From Lachnospiraceae bacterium (GTDB lineage: Bacteria; Bacillota; Clostridia; Lachnospirales; Lachnospiraceae): a DNA stretch of 64,000 bases. Position 1 is the stretch's first letter. The number at the start of each line of letters is the position of its first letter. Of the stretch, positions 28,216 to 36,833 are shown one piece after another. The notes under the pieces were generated by a model. That model saw only the letters and a list, made by a program, of their open reading frames with translations, was not told the origin of the DNA and searched no databases. Where the stretch lies: NCBI GenBank assembly GCA_017622795.1, contig JAGAQI010000015.1:1-64000 (forward strand), in the 5' to 3' direction. The position numbers and the translations under genes were made by a program.

Positions 28216-29304
28216 ATGAAAAGAAAAAACTTTTATAAAAGAGCTTTTAAAATCATAACAGTTGCAGGAATAATATGTCTGTTTGCAGGCTGTGGGGTTC
28301 CAGCGTCGAACAACAATGACAGTTCGTTGATTGCCATAGAACCAACGGTGAATCCTATGGTGACGTTGCAGCCAACTACGGCTCCGACCGAATCACCGAC
28401 ACCGTTTCCTACGGCAACACCAAGTCCGACAACAAAGCCAACACCGTCACCAACCGTGACGCCATCACCAACTCCAACAGAAGTTCCGGTTTATGACCAG
28501 ATTGTCGCTTTGGAAGCAGCAATGATAGCAGATTCGGAACTTCCGGTCAAGGCAGCGTTACTTGTAAATCTTACGGATAAATGTGTCGTGTATTCCGATC
28601 ATGCGACGGAAACGATATATCCTGCCAGTATTACAAAGTTGATGACGGCATTGATTGCTTTTTCTTCCGAATTAGATTTTACACAAACGGTAGAAATCAG
28701 TAAAAATGCAACTACACCTGTTATTCCAAGTGCAAAAATGTGTGGTTTTAAATCCGGTGACCGAATTTTACTGCGGGATTTAGTAAAATGTATGCTGATT
28801 TATTCCGGAAACGACACTTCTGTAGCTGTAGCAGAACATATTTCAGGCTCTGAAGAAGAATTTGTAGCTCTTATGAATCAAAAAGCAGAAGAATTAGGAC
28901 TTCATAAAACTCATTTTTGTAATTCTCATGGGCTTCCTGATGATAATCATGTAACTTCTGCTTATGATATTTATTTAATTATGCAAAAACTCTTTAACTT
29001 TGAAGAATTTCTTGGTATAATAGAGTCAGGTTCCATTGAAGTGGATGTTATGCGAAGAGAAATCCTCAAATCATTTACTTTTGAGTCCACCAATCAGTTT
29101 TTCTTGGGAACATATCAGCTTCCCGAAGGAATTACAATGCTTGGCGGAAAAACAGGCACCACAAATAAAGCAGGCTGTTGCTTAACCCTGTATGTCCGGG
29201 ATCAAAACAATAACTGCTATATTGCTGAAATCTTTGGTGCAGAATCATACGATAGCTTATATACCTGTATGATTAAATTGCTCCAAAAAATTTCAGACAA
29301 ATAA
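28216..29304 (+). CDS. D-alanyl-D-alanine carboxypeptidase, lipoprotein with Thr/Pro linker
   Basis: A 362-aa S11-family DD-carboxypeptidase that removes the terminal D-Ala of stem peptides. A lipobox FAGC places the lipidated Cys at residue 26. Residues about 43-92 are a Thr/Pro/Ser-rich spacer with repeated PTPSP-like units, probably reaching through the wall. The catalytic motifs are Ser138-x-x-Lys141 (SITK), Ser197-Gly-Asn and Lys312-Thr-Gly. The C-terminal beta domain found in DacA-type enzymes is absent. I see no good Shine-Dalgarno before the ATG. A second S11 enzyme is encoded at 61983-63164. Confidence 0.9.
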   Translation: MKRKNFYKRAFKIITVAGIICLFAGCGVPASNNNDSSLIAIEPTVNPMVTLQPTTAPTESPTPFPTATPSPTTKPTPSPTVTPSPTPTEVPVYDQIVALEAAMIADSELPVKAALLVNLTDKCVVYSDHATETIYPASITKLMTALIAFSSELDFTQTVEISKNATTPVIPSAKMCGFKSGDRILLRDLVKCMLIYSGNDTSVAVAEHISGSEEEFVALMNQKAEELGLHKTHFCNSHGLPDDNHVTSAYDIYLIMQKLFNFEEFLGIIESGSIEVDVMRREILKSFTFESTNQFFLGTYQLPEGITMLGGKTGTTNKAGCCLTLYVRDQNNNCYIAEIFGAESYDSLYTCMIKLLQKISDK

Positions 29305-29328
29305 AACATACTTTTAAGGAGGACGGCT

Positions 29329-29748
29329 ATGATTCAGATTATTGCGGGTGAAAAAGGAAAAGGAAAAACAAAAATTCTGCTTGATAAGGCAAATGCAGAG
29401 GTGTTAACAACTACCGGCACTTTAGCTTTTATTGACAAGAACAATCGTCATATGTATGAGTTAAACAATAAGATTCGTCTTATCAGCGCAAAAGACTATT
29501 TCGTAAATGATGCAAAAGAATTTACAGGTTTTATTGCCGGACTGATTTCCCAGGATAATGACCTTGCAAAGGTTTATCTTGATGGTTTTCTTTCCATCGC
29601 ACCAATGAACAATGACGACATCGCCTTGATGGTTGATAAGCTCACTGCATTATCCAATACTTATGATGTAGATTTCATTATCAGCATTTCCAAGAACGAA
29701 AGCGATTTACCTGAAAATGCAAAGAAGTGCGTAATAGTTTCTCTTTAA
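29329..29748 (+). CDS. Small P-loop protein of unknown function
   Basis: A 139-aa protein beginning with a Walker A-like GEKGKGKT at residues 7-14, followed by ALAFIDKN-like (here LAFIDKNNRH) and a possible acidic Walker B strand VYLDGFLS near residue 83. The end (FIISISKNESDLP) looks like another core strand. No partner domain is visible. Related proteins have been labelled PilT-like, but nothing here points to pili. AAGGAGG lies before the ATG and a terminator follows. Confidence 0.7.
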   Translation: MIQIIAGEKGKGKTKILLDKANAEVLTTTGTLAFIDKNNRHMYELNNKIRLISAKDYFVNDAKEFTGFIAGLISQDNDLAKVYLDGFLSIAPMNNDDIALMVDKLTALSNTYDVDFIISISKNESDLPENAKKCVIVSL

Positions 29749-29767
29749 AATTAATCAATAGGAACAT

Positions 29768-29809
29768 ACGGCGGAAATCCTCTTTAAAGGAAGATTACCG
29801 CCGTTTTTC
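29768..29809 (+). terminator. Intrinsic terminator between convergent genes
   Basis: ACGGCGG (29768-29774) pairs with CCGCCGT (29798-29804), extended by AATC/GATT after one mismatch, and is followed by TTTTTCT. It ends the mre-min-rodA direction; the convergent DUF378 gene stops six bases further on. Confidence 0.85.
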
Positions 29810-29814
29810 TATTC

Positions 29815-30015
29815 CTACATTTCGTTTTTTAAGCGGCCGAAATAAGACAGTGCATACAGACCGGAAACTCCAACCAATGCATAGACAATTCTTGAAATGA
29901 GACTCATGTCTCCAAACAGAACTCTTACAAGATCAAAACTGAAGAAACCAATCAATCCCCAGTTAATTGCACCGATAATTACAAGAGTTAAAGCAGCATA
30001 ATCTAATAATTTCAT
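29815..30015 (-). CDS. DUF378 small membrane protein
   Basis: A 66-aa hydrophobic protein with two membrane helices and the DUF378 pattern: LDYAALTLVIIGAINWGLIG at the N-terminus and LVRVLFG...LVGVSGLYAL later. Function is unknown. AAAGGAG precedes the ATG by about nine bases. It is divergent from the HlyD-like gene and convergent with the P-loop gene. Confidence 0.85.
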   Translation of the reverse strand: MKLLDYAALTLVIIGAINWGLIGFFSFDLVRVLFGDMSLISRIVYALVGVSGLYALSYFGRLKNEM

Positions 30016-30065
30016 AAAGCAGGCTCCTTTCTTAAAATCTTATCTTAAGTATTTACATTTTTTGT

Positions 30066-30094
30066 TTGATATATTCATCAAAAAAAGGTATAAT
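30066..30094 (+). promoter_or_regulatory. Sigma-A promoter for the HlyD-like/sepF/divIVA cluster
   Basis: TTGATA at 30066-30071 and TATAAT at 30089-30094 are separated by 17 bases. It overlaps the longest-ORF start region of the next gene and so decides that gene's start. Confidence 0.8.
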
Positions 30095-30127
30095 CAATAC
30101 GATGAACTTAAAGAAAGGTGTAAAGCA

Positions 30128-31507
30128 TTGGAAAATAACATCATTCGTGTAAAAAAAAGAAAAGATGTACACATCGGAATTATTGTCTTCTTATTTATTC
30201 TGTTTTATATTGTGTCCTATGTATATACATTTTTAACCAAAACAGAAATACCGCTTTATGAAGTTCAGCCCGGGGAAATCTATGTAACTTCCCAATGTGA
30301 CGGTATCATTCTTCGGGAGGAAGAATTAGTATATACTGAAATTGCCGGTTATTTGAATTATTATTTTGGAGAAGGTTCCCGTGTTGCTAAAAACAGTACG
30401 GTTTATTCAATTGACAGTAACCGGGATATGTATAATCTTTTATCCGGAAATACTACAGAAATTAAACTTTCCGGTTCGGATTTAGCTGACCTGAAGCTTT
30501 TATTGCAGGAAAATTTGATTTACTCTGAAAACGAAAAATCAATTGCCGCAAAAAAAACAGTCATTGCTACCGGATATCAGCGTTTAATCGATACAATGCT
30601 GATGAAAGAATTGAACCAGATTGTTACTTCTACAGGTATTATTTCCAACTTTCATGTGGTATCTACAGAAAAAAGCGGAATTATTTCTTATATGGTGGAT
30701 GAGTTTACCGATTATACCATCCAGGATATTTCTGCAGCTTCTTTTGAAAACAAAGAAACTTCGGGCTCCTTATATAGTACGGATTTAATTGCAGCAAATT
30801 CTCCGGTTTATAAAATGATTACAGGTGATAACTGGACGATTATTGTGCTTTTAAATGATACCTTGTACGGCCAGCTGTTAGGCAAAGAAACGGCAACGTT
30901 TTATTTGAATAATAATTTAAAAGTAACGGCACCGATTAATTGCTACCGGAAGGATAACTCCTGTTTTGCTGAAATCAGCATGAGTAAATATCTTTCAAAC
31001 TATACCTCCGAACGTTTTTTGAACGTAAAATTTGAACTGGAGCATATGGAAGGTTTAAAAATACCGGAAACAGCAATCACATTTAAAGATTATTATCGTA
31101 TTCCGGGAGAATATCTTGTTCTTGGCGGTAATGAAAATGAACAAACAAAAGGTATTCTGGTAGAAGAGTTTAATACGGAGACAGGTACAACACAGTATAC
31201 CTTCCAACCGGTGGAAATATTTTATGAAACCGATGGCTTTTACTATGTGGATGGCAACAGTTTTCCGAAAGAAACCTATATTTCACTTCCGGACATGTCA
31301 TCCCGCGTTATGTTATACACTTTTATCAATAAGCTGGAAGGTGTATTTAATATTAACAAAGGATATACCGTGTTTAAACGTATTGAACGTTTGAAGACGG
31401 AAAATGAATATGTTCTTGTAAAGAAAAATTCCAAATCCGGATTAGCAGCCTATGATCATATTGTTTTAGATGCATCCGCTGCAGTCGAAGATAAAGTAAT
31501 ATATTAA
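30128..31507 (+). CDS. HlyD-like membrane protein upstream of the sepF cluster
   Basis: A 459-aa protein with a short basic cytoplasmic N-terminus, one membrane helix (about residues 15-35) and a large external part that begins like a membrane-fusion protein: EVQPGEIYVTSQCDGIILREEELV resembles a lipoyl/barrel-sandwich half motif. Weak HlyD resemblance is my basis; no ABC transporter is next to it. The longest ORF starts at TTG 30062, inside a promoter; AAAGAAAGGTG at 30110-30120 and TTG 30128 give a transcribed start. It lies 15 bases before the YggS gene, pointing to a role near cell division. Confidence 0.65.
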   Translation: MENNIIRVKKRKDVHIGIIVFLFILFYIVSYVYTFLTKTEIPLYEVQPGEIYVTSQCDGIILREEELVYTEIAGYLNYYFGEGSRVAKNSTVYSIDSNRDMYNLLSGNTTEIKLSGSDLADLKLLLQENLIYSENEKSIAAKKTVIATGYQRLIDTMLMKELNQIVTSTGIISNFHVVSTEKSGIISYMVDEFTDYTIQDISAASFENKETSGSLYSTDLIAANSPVYKMITGDNWTIIVLLNDTLYGQLLGKETATFYLNNNLKVTAPINCYRKDNSCFAEISMSKYLSNYTSERFLNVKFELEHMEGLKIPETAITFKDYYRIPGEYLVLGGNENEQTKGILVEEFNTETGTTQYTFQPVEIFYETDGFYYVDGNSFPKETYISLPDMSSRVMLYTFINKLEGVFNINKGYTVFKRIERLKTENEYVLVKKNSKSGLAAYDHIVLDASAAVEDKVIY

Positions 31508-31522
31508 AAGGATAATTTTATC

Positions 31523-32215
31523 ATGATAAAAGAAAATATAGAACTGGTACAGGAAAAAATCAGATTAGCATGTCAAAGAGCAGGACGACAGGAACAAGAG
31601 GTCACTCTAATTGCTGTAAGTAAAACAAAACCGCTTTCCATGATAGAAGAAGCTTACCGGGCAGGCATGCGGGAGTTTGGAGAAAACAAGCCTCAGGAAC
31701 TTCGTGATAAAGCAAAATTAATGAAGGAGCCTGTTCGCTGGCATATGATTGGAACTTTGCAAAGTAACAAAATTAAATATGTTACAGGCACAGCATGCCT
31801 GATTCATTCTGTTGATTCTGTAAATCTTGCTAAGTCAATTGAAAAAGAGGCTTCAAAAAAGGATCTTATTATGGAGATTCTTCTGGAAGTTAATATTGCA
31901 GAAGAAGAAACAAAACATGGTTTTTCTGTCGATGAATTGTTATCTGCAATTTTTGAGTTGTCGCAGCTTCCTCATTTAAAAATCAGAGGTTTGATGACAG
32001 TGGCACCTTATACGGAAAATGCCGAAGAAAATCGAATTTATTTTAGAAAAATGAAAGAATTACTGGTTGACATAAATGCCAAAAACATTGATAATGTTTG
32101 TATGGATACTTTGTCCATGGGCATGTCTTCTGACTTTGAAGTAGCGATTGAAGAAGGAGCTACCATGGTCCGGGTCGGAACAGGAATATTTGGTGAAAGG
32201 AATTATCTGCAATAA
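31523..32215 (+). CDS. Pyridoxal-phosphate homeostasis protein (YggS/YlmE)
   Basis: A 230-aa alanine-racemase-fold protein that binds PLP and keeps free PLP in balance. The PLP lysine is in LIAVSKTKP near residue 36; FGENKPQEL, WHMIGTLQSNK, and the C-terminal LSMGMSSDFEVAIEEGATMVRVGTGIFG are family landmarks. It precedes sepF, the same order as ylmE-ylmF in Bacillus, though the link with division is not understood. Confidence 0.95.
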   Translation: MIKENIELVQEKIRLACQRAGRQEQEVTLIAVSKTKPLSMIEEAYRAGMREFGENKPQELRDKAKLMKEPVRWHMIGTLQSNKIKYVTGTACLIHSVDSVNLAKSIEKEASKKDLIMEILLEVNIAEEETKHGFSVDELLSAIFELSQLPHLKIRGLMTVAPYTENAEENRIYFRKMKELLVDINAKNIDNVCMDTLSMGMSSDFEVAIEEGATMVRVGTGIFGERNYLQ

Positions 32216-32236
32216 GCAGTAATCAGGGTGAATACT

Positions 32237-32836
32237 ATGGCAAACAAATTTGTTCAAAGCATTTTAGATTCCTTAAAATTATCTGATGAAGATGATTTTG
32301 ATGATGATTTAGAAGATGATGAACCGGTGGTAAAACGTCGGGAAACTATGAGAAGTGAACGTATGGAACGTGAAAGTGCTGCTGCCAAGGAGCAAACGGT
32401 ACCGCAGCAACCAAAACGGTTTGAAACCAAACAAATGCGTTCTTCTCAAATGCGTTATGAAGAACCGGAACCTTACGAGCAGCCAAGACGCGTAACCCGT
32501 CCGGAGCATCAGCCTGTTCCAATGCGTTCTGCATCCGCATCCGGTTTAGAGTTAATTATCCGTCAACCATCCAGTTTTGATGATTCTCAGGAAATTTGTG
32601 ACTTATTAAAGCAGGAAAGAGCAATTATTATTAATTTGGAAAAAGTAGAACCTGAACTGGCTCAGAAAATGATGGATTTTATTTCAGGAGCAATTTATGC
32701 ACTTGATGCAAAGATTCATCAGATTTCCGGCTGTATATTCTGCATTTCTCCTGCAAAAGTGGATATTAGTGGCGATTATTTCGCAATGATTTCCGAAACA
32801 ACCGGGTTTAAAATTCCTGATTTATTAAAAAAGTAA
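32237..32836 (+). CDS. sepF: Cell division protein SepF
   Basis: A 199-aa FtsZ-bundling membrane adaptor. The N-terminus MANKFVQSILDSLKL can form the membrane-binding amphipathic helix; an acidic then Arg/Glu/Pro-rich linker runs to about residue 98; the C-terminal SepF domain follows (IIRQPSSFDDSQEICDLL onward). Start ATG 32237 is seven bases past CAGGGTG; the in-frame GTG at 32228 is part of that site. Confidence 0.94.
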   Translation: MANKFVQSILDSLKLSDEDDFDDDLEDDEPVVKRRETMRSERMERESAAAKEQTVPQQPKRFETKQMRSSQMRYEEPEPYEQPRRVTRPEHQPVPMRSASASGLELIIRQPSSFDDSQEICDLLKQERAIIINLEKVEPELAQKMMDFISGAIYALDAKIHQISGCIFCISPAKVDISGDYFAMISETTGFKIPDLLKK

Positions 32837-32837
32837 T

Positions 32838-33629
32838 ATGAATACTGAAAAAGAAGAATTATTTACTAAAAAAAGACTTTTGGAATCCGCTCAGTTAGCA
32901 TATCAAAAAGAGATTGTGGTATACACCGATTTCCTTGGGCTGGCTGAGCAGAATTTATTTTATTCTTCTTCCAGAGAGTTCCCTTCCGTCAGCTATTCCT
33001 GCTACGGAGGTATAAAGAGTGCAGAACGTTTTTGCATTGCATTTGATGGAAGAGAAGCATTTAACGGTTTAAAACAAACCACTGCAGACGAGTATTATTT
33101 ATTTCCGATTGTATGTATTTGCATCACGCCGTCTTCATTAAAATTCAGTGAAAAACTGACACATAGGGATTTTCTTGGTGCCTTGCTCCATTTAGGCATT
33201 ACCAGATCTAAAATAGGTGATATCTATGTAAAAGAAAAGCAGGCATATGTTTTTTGCACGGAATCCATCGCGGAATTTATCTGTAAAGAATTATGCACGG
33301 TCAAGCATACCTTAGTACATTGTGAAATTTGTATACCGGAGGAAGAGGAACTGGCTCCTGAATTGAAAGAAATTTCCAGTACGGTTGCATCCCTTCGACT
33401 GGACGCTTTCTTATCTGTGGCATTCCAAACTTCCCGAAGTTCCCTGACTGCATTTATTGATGGCGGAAAAACCTATGTTAACGGGCGCCTGGCTGCAAAA
33501 GCAGGGATGCAGTTGGAAGAAGGAGATATTGTATCTGTCCGCGGCAAAGGGCGTTTTATCGTAAATGAAATCAAAAACATGACAAAAAAAGGACGAATCG
33601 TCGTATCAATAAACAAATATGTTTCATAA
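32838..33629 (+). CDS. YlmH-type S4-domain RNA-binding protein
   Basis: A 263-aa protein with a YlmH-type N-terminal region (FLGLAEQNLFYS, then the conserved CYGGIKSAER) and a C-terminal S4 domain from about residue 183 (LRLDAFLSVAFQTSRSSLTAFI ... GKTYVNGRLAAKAG). YlmH has been linked to ribosome rescue in Bacillus. It starts one base after the sepF stop and precedes divIVA, the conserved sepF-ylmH-divIVA order. Confidence 0.9.
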   Translation: MNTEKEELFTKKRLLESAQLAYQKEIVVYTDFLGLAEQNLFYSSSREFPSVSYSCYGGIKSAERFCIAFDGREAFNGLKQTTADEYYLFPIVCICITPSSLKFSEKLTHRDFLGALLHLGITRSKIGDIYVKEKQAYVFCTESIAEFICKELCTVKHTLVHCEICIPEEEELAPELKEISSTVASLRLDAFLSVAFQTSRSSLTAFIDGGKTYVNGRLAAKAGMQLEEGDIVSVRGKGRFIVNEIKNMTKKGRIVVSINKYVS

Positions 33630-33653
33630 GAAAAAAACAAGGAGGATGAATGT

Positions 33654-34247
33654 ATGTTAACACCTGTTGAAATTCAAAACAGAGCCTTTAAATCCGGAGG
33701 TTTAGGCTATGATAAAAAAGATGTGGATTCTTTTATGAAAGAAATTGTAGACAGTTATGAAATTCTTTACCGTGAAAAAATGGAGCTTACGGATAAAGTA
33801 AATGTATTAAATGAAGCACTCCAAAACTATAAAACAATTGAAAAAACTATGCAGAAGGCTTTGATGCTTGCTCAGAAAACTGCAGAAGAAACCCAGGAAA
33901 CCGCGTTGCGTAATGCGCACGCCATCGAAAAAGAGGCTATGACAAAATCAGAAATCCTTGTCAGTGACGCAAAGCGTGAATTAGAACGTATTCATCAGAA
34001 AATTGTTCAGTTATGCCAGCAATATGAAACCTATAAGTTGCAGTTTAAAAACTTAGCAAAATCCCAGATGGAACTGTTGGAATCCGAAAGCTTTCAGATT
34101 CACGTAATGGATTTACCAACGGTTGAACTAGATTCACTTACAACTTCTAATGCAGCAGCTGCTCAGGAAGAAGAACCTGAATTTAACGAAGAAGATCTTC
34201 CGAAAATAGACATTAGCTTTACCAATGTTGCATCCGATGCAGAATAA
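33654..34247 (+). CDS. divIVA: DivIVA family pole/septum protein
   Basis: A 197-aa coiled-coil protein that binds curved membrane at septa and poles. The N-terminal lipid-binding domain shows TPVEIQNRAFKSGGLGYDKKDVDSF-type sequence (residues 3-29), followed by a long coiled coil to about residue 145 and an acidic tail rich in Glu and Asp. AAGGAGG precedes the ATG. Confidence 0.95.
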   Translation: MLTPVEIQNRAFKSGGLGYDKKDVDSFMKEIVDSYEILYREKMELTDKVNVLNEALQNYKTIEKTMQKALMLAQKTAEETQETALRNAHAIEKEAMTKSEILVSDAKRELERIHQKIVQLCQQYETYKLQFKNLAKSQMELLESESFQIHVMDLPTVELDSLTTSNAAAAQEEEPEFNEEDLPKIDISFTNVASDAE

Positions 34248-34271
34248 TACATACTACAAGGCGGGATGAAA

Positions 34272-35378
34272 ATGAAACCATTAAAAACCTTACCAATTTT
34301 ATATAACGGAACCCACTGCTACAACATTGAACTTCATGATTCTTTTCTTAATCTGGCAGATTCCCTGTCTACGCTTCAAATGTCCGGCAAGCGACTTTGT
34401 ATTGTATCTGATTCCAATGTAGATGCGCTTTACGGAGAGGAAGTACAAAATCTTTTGCAATCAGGAGATTTTGCAGCAGTATATCGTTTTGTTTTCCATG
34501 CAGGAGAAGAAAATAAAACTTTGGATGTCATTACCGATTTATACGAATTCCTAATTCAAAAAGGATTTGACCGTTCTGATGTTTTGGTTGCGTTAGGTGG
34601 CGGTGTAACCGGTGATATGACGGGTTTTGCGGCGGCAACTTATCTGCGTGGTATCCGTTTTGTTCAAATACCGACATCATTGCTTTCCATGGTGGATTCC
34701 AGTATTGGCGGAAAAACAGGTGTGGATTTTCGCGGTTATAAAAATATGGTAGGTGCTTTTCATATGCCGTCTTTGGTATATGTAAATCTTTCTGTATTAA
34801 AAACATTAGACCAAACTCAGCGTTCCTCCGGCATGGGAGAAATCATTAAACACAGCTTGATTCGTGACAAGCAGTACTATAACATGCTTATTTCCAAACG
34901 TGAGGAAATTCTTAATTTAAATACACAAGCTGTTACAGAAATGATTTTCAGAAGCCAGGAAATAAAAAAACAGGTTGTGGAAAATGATCCAAAGGAAAAA
35001 GGAGAGCGTGCACATTTGAATTTTGGTCATACCATTGGTCATGCAATAGAAAAGTTTGCCGATTTCTCCTTGTTGCATGGTCACTGTGTTGGCTTGGGTA
35101 TGGTTGCAGCGTCCTATATTTCGTTTTTAAGAGGAAATATTACAAAAGACGAACTTCTGTCCATGGAAGATTTAATTTCATCCTACGGGCTTTTGGTGCG
35201 TTATAAAGATATCAATAATGATTGTGTGATTGATAATTGTTTCCATGATAAGAAAAAAGAAGGAAATTTAATTCGTTTTGTACTTTTGGATGCTGTCGGT
35301 AGCTGTTATACTACGACTGATGTGACTAAAGACGAAATGAATGCAGCAATTAACTATCTGAAAGGAGAACTGCAATAA
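34272..35378 (+). CDS. aroB: 3-dehydroquinate synthase
   Basis: A 368-aa enzyme that converts DAHP to 3-dehydroquinate, step two of the shikimate pathway. NAD-binding GGGVTGDMTGFAAATYLRG and the zinc/substrate motifs SLLSMVDSSIGGKTGVD, GEIIKHSLI and LNFGHTIGHAIE are clear. I prefer ATG 34272, six bases past AAGGCGGG, over the in-frame ATG 34266 that abuts it. No other shikimate gene is nearby; it sits within the division/lipoprotein cluster. Confidence 0.96.
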   Translation: MKPLKTLPILYNGTHCYNIELHDSFLNLADSLSTLQMSGKRLCIVSDSNVDALYGEEVQNLLQSGDFAAVYRFVFHAGEENKTLDVITDLYEFLIQKGFDRSDVLVALGGGVTGDMTGFAAATYLRGIRFVQIPTSLLSMVDSSIGGKTGVDFRGYKNMVGAFHMPSLVYVNLSVLKTLDQTQRSSGMGEIIKHSLIRDKQYYNMLISKREEILNLNTQAVTEMIFRSQEIKKQVVENDPKEKGERAHLNFGHTIGHAIEKFADFSLLHGHCVGLGMVAASYISFLRGNITKDELLSMEDLISSYGLLVRYKDINNDCVIDNCFHDKKKEGNLIRFVLLDAVGSCYTTTDVTKDEMNAAINYLKGELQ

Positions 35379-35379
35379 T

Positions 35380-35916
35380 ATGAAACGTTTTCCGTATCTT
35401 GCACATATTCTTGTATGCTTTGTACTGGTGTTATTTGACCAAATAACTAAGGTATTGGCCAGAACCTATTTAAAGACAGCACCTTTTGCCCTATGGGAAG
35501 GTGTTTTTGAATTACATTATCATGAAAACCGTGGTTCTGTTTGGGGAATTTTACAGGGCAAGGTAGATGTGTTACTTTTAGCTTCTGTTTTTATTTTTGC
35601 ACTATTGATTTATGTTTATGTAAAAATGCCAAAAACTAAAGAGTATGTTCCGTTATTCTGGGTTTTGGTAGTCATGATTGCCGGTGCCATCGGAAATACT
35701 ATCGATCGTGTTTTCTTTGGTTTTGTAACTGACTTTTTGTATTTTAAATTAATCAATTTCCCGATTTTTAATGTTGCTGACTGTTATTTGACAGTGTGCG
35801 CATTTTTAACGGTACTTCTAACATTTACGAAATATAAAGAGGATGAATTTACATTTTTATCCCCAAAAAGAAAGGAAATCTCCGATGCAGCAGATGCAGA
35901 ATCTGATGAAAATTGA
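35380..35916 (+). CDS. lspA: Lipoprotein signal peptidase (signal peptidase II)
   Basis: A 178-aa four-helix membrane aspartyl protease that removes signal peptides from prolipoproteins. The catalytic dyad is Asp118 in FVTDFLYF and Asp134 in FNVADCYLTV, with the conserved NRGSVWG and GAIGNTIDR motifs between. The C-terminal tail (after about residue 160) is hydrophilic and overlaps the rluD gene by 32 bases. Its substrates here would include the carboxypeptidase lipoprotein at 28216. Confidence 0.95.
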   Translation: MKRFPYLAHILVCFVLVLFDQITKVLARTYLKTAPFALWEGVFELHYHENRGSVWGILQGKVDVLLLASVFIFALLIYVYVKMPKTKEYVPLFWVLVVMIAGAIGNTIDRVFFGFVTDFLYFKLINFPIFNVADCYLTVCAFLTVLLTFTKYKEDEFTFLSPKRKEISDAADAESDEN

Positions 35917-36814
35917 AATAGAAGAGGAATATGATGACATCCGTATTGATAAAGTGTTGTCTGCATATCTTACAGAGCTTTCCAGAACTTACATTCAGAA
36001 ATTAATTGAAAACGGGAATGTAACTATATCCGGAAACGTTTTAAAGACCAATTACAAGGTTTCTGCCGGTCAGGAAGTAGAACTACTTCTTCCGGAACCG
36101 GAAACCTTAAAAGTGGAGCCGGAAAATATTCCTTTAGATATTTTATATGAGGATTCGGATGTAATTGTAATAAATAAACCGAAAAACATGGTAGTACATC
36201 CTGCAGCAGGGCATTATTCCGGAACACTGGTTAATGCACTGCTTTATCATTGTAAGGACAGTCTTTCCGGCATTAACGGAATTATGCGTCCGGGAATTGT
36301 CCATAGAATCGATAAAGACACAACGGGTGCTCTTGTCGTATGTAAAAACGATATTGCGCATCAATTTCTTGCGGAACAGTTAAAAGAGCACTCTATTACA
36401 AGACGATATGAAGCTATTGTTTATCATTCTTTTAAAGAAGAAGAAGGCAGGGTAGATGCACCAATCGGACGTCACCCGGCAGAACGTACAAAAATGGCAA
36501 TCAATTATAAAAACGGAAAAGATGCGATTACCAATTACAGAGTTATAGAAAATCTCGGTAATAATTATGCTCATATTGAATGCCGTTTAGAAACCGGAAG
36601 AACTCATCAAATTAGGGTTCATATGGCCAGTTTAAACCACCCTTTGGTAGGAGATACGGTATATGGTCCGGGAAAAGATTCCTTTGGGTTGGAAGGACAA
36701 ACCCTGCATGCAAAAATACTTGGCTTTATTCATCCTACAACAAAAGAATATATGGAATTTGAAGCCCCAACACCGGACTATTTTACAAAATTACTTCAAA
36801 AATTAAGACGATAA
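35885..36814 (+). CDS. Pseudouridine synthase, RluD/YlyB type
   Basis: A 309-aa RluA-family enzyme that isomerises uridines in 23S rRNA. An N-terminal S4 domain (about residues 16-75) precedes the catalytic domain; the nucleophile Asp143 lies in HRIDKDTTGAL. I start at ATG 35885, eight bases past AAGGA at 35872-35876, inside the end of lspA. The longer in-frame start lies before that site. The lspA-rluD pairing is widespread in Firmicutes. The precise target site is not deducible from sequence. Confidence 0.93.
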   Translation: MQQMQNLMKIEIEEEYDDIRIDKVLSAYLTELSRTYIQKLIENGNVTISGNVLKTNYKVSAGQEVELLLPEPETLKVEPENIPLDILYEDSDVIVINKPKNMVVHPAAGHYSGTLVNALLYHCKDSLSGINGIMRPGIVHRIDKDTTGALVVCKNDIAHQFLAEQLKEHSITRRYEAIVYHSFKEEEGRVDAPIGRHPAERTKMAINYKNGKDAITNYRVIENLGNNYAHIECRLETGRTHQIRVHMASLNHPLVGDTVYGPGKDSFGLEGQTLHAKILGFIHPTTKEYMEFEAPTPDYFTKLLQKLRR

Positions 36815-36833
36815 TATATCGGAAGGATTTTTT

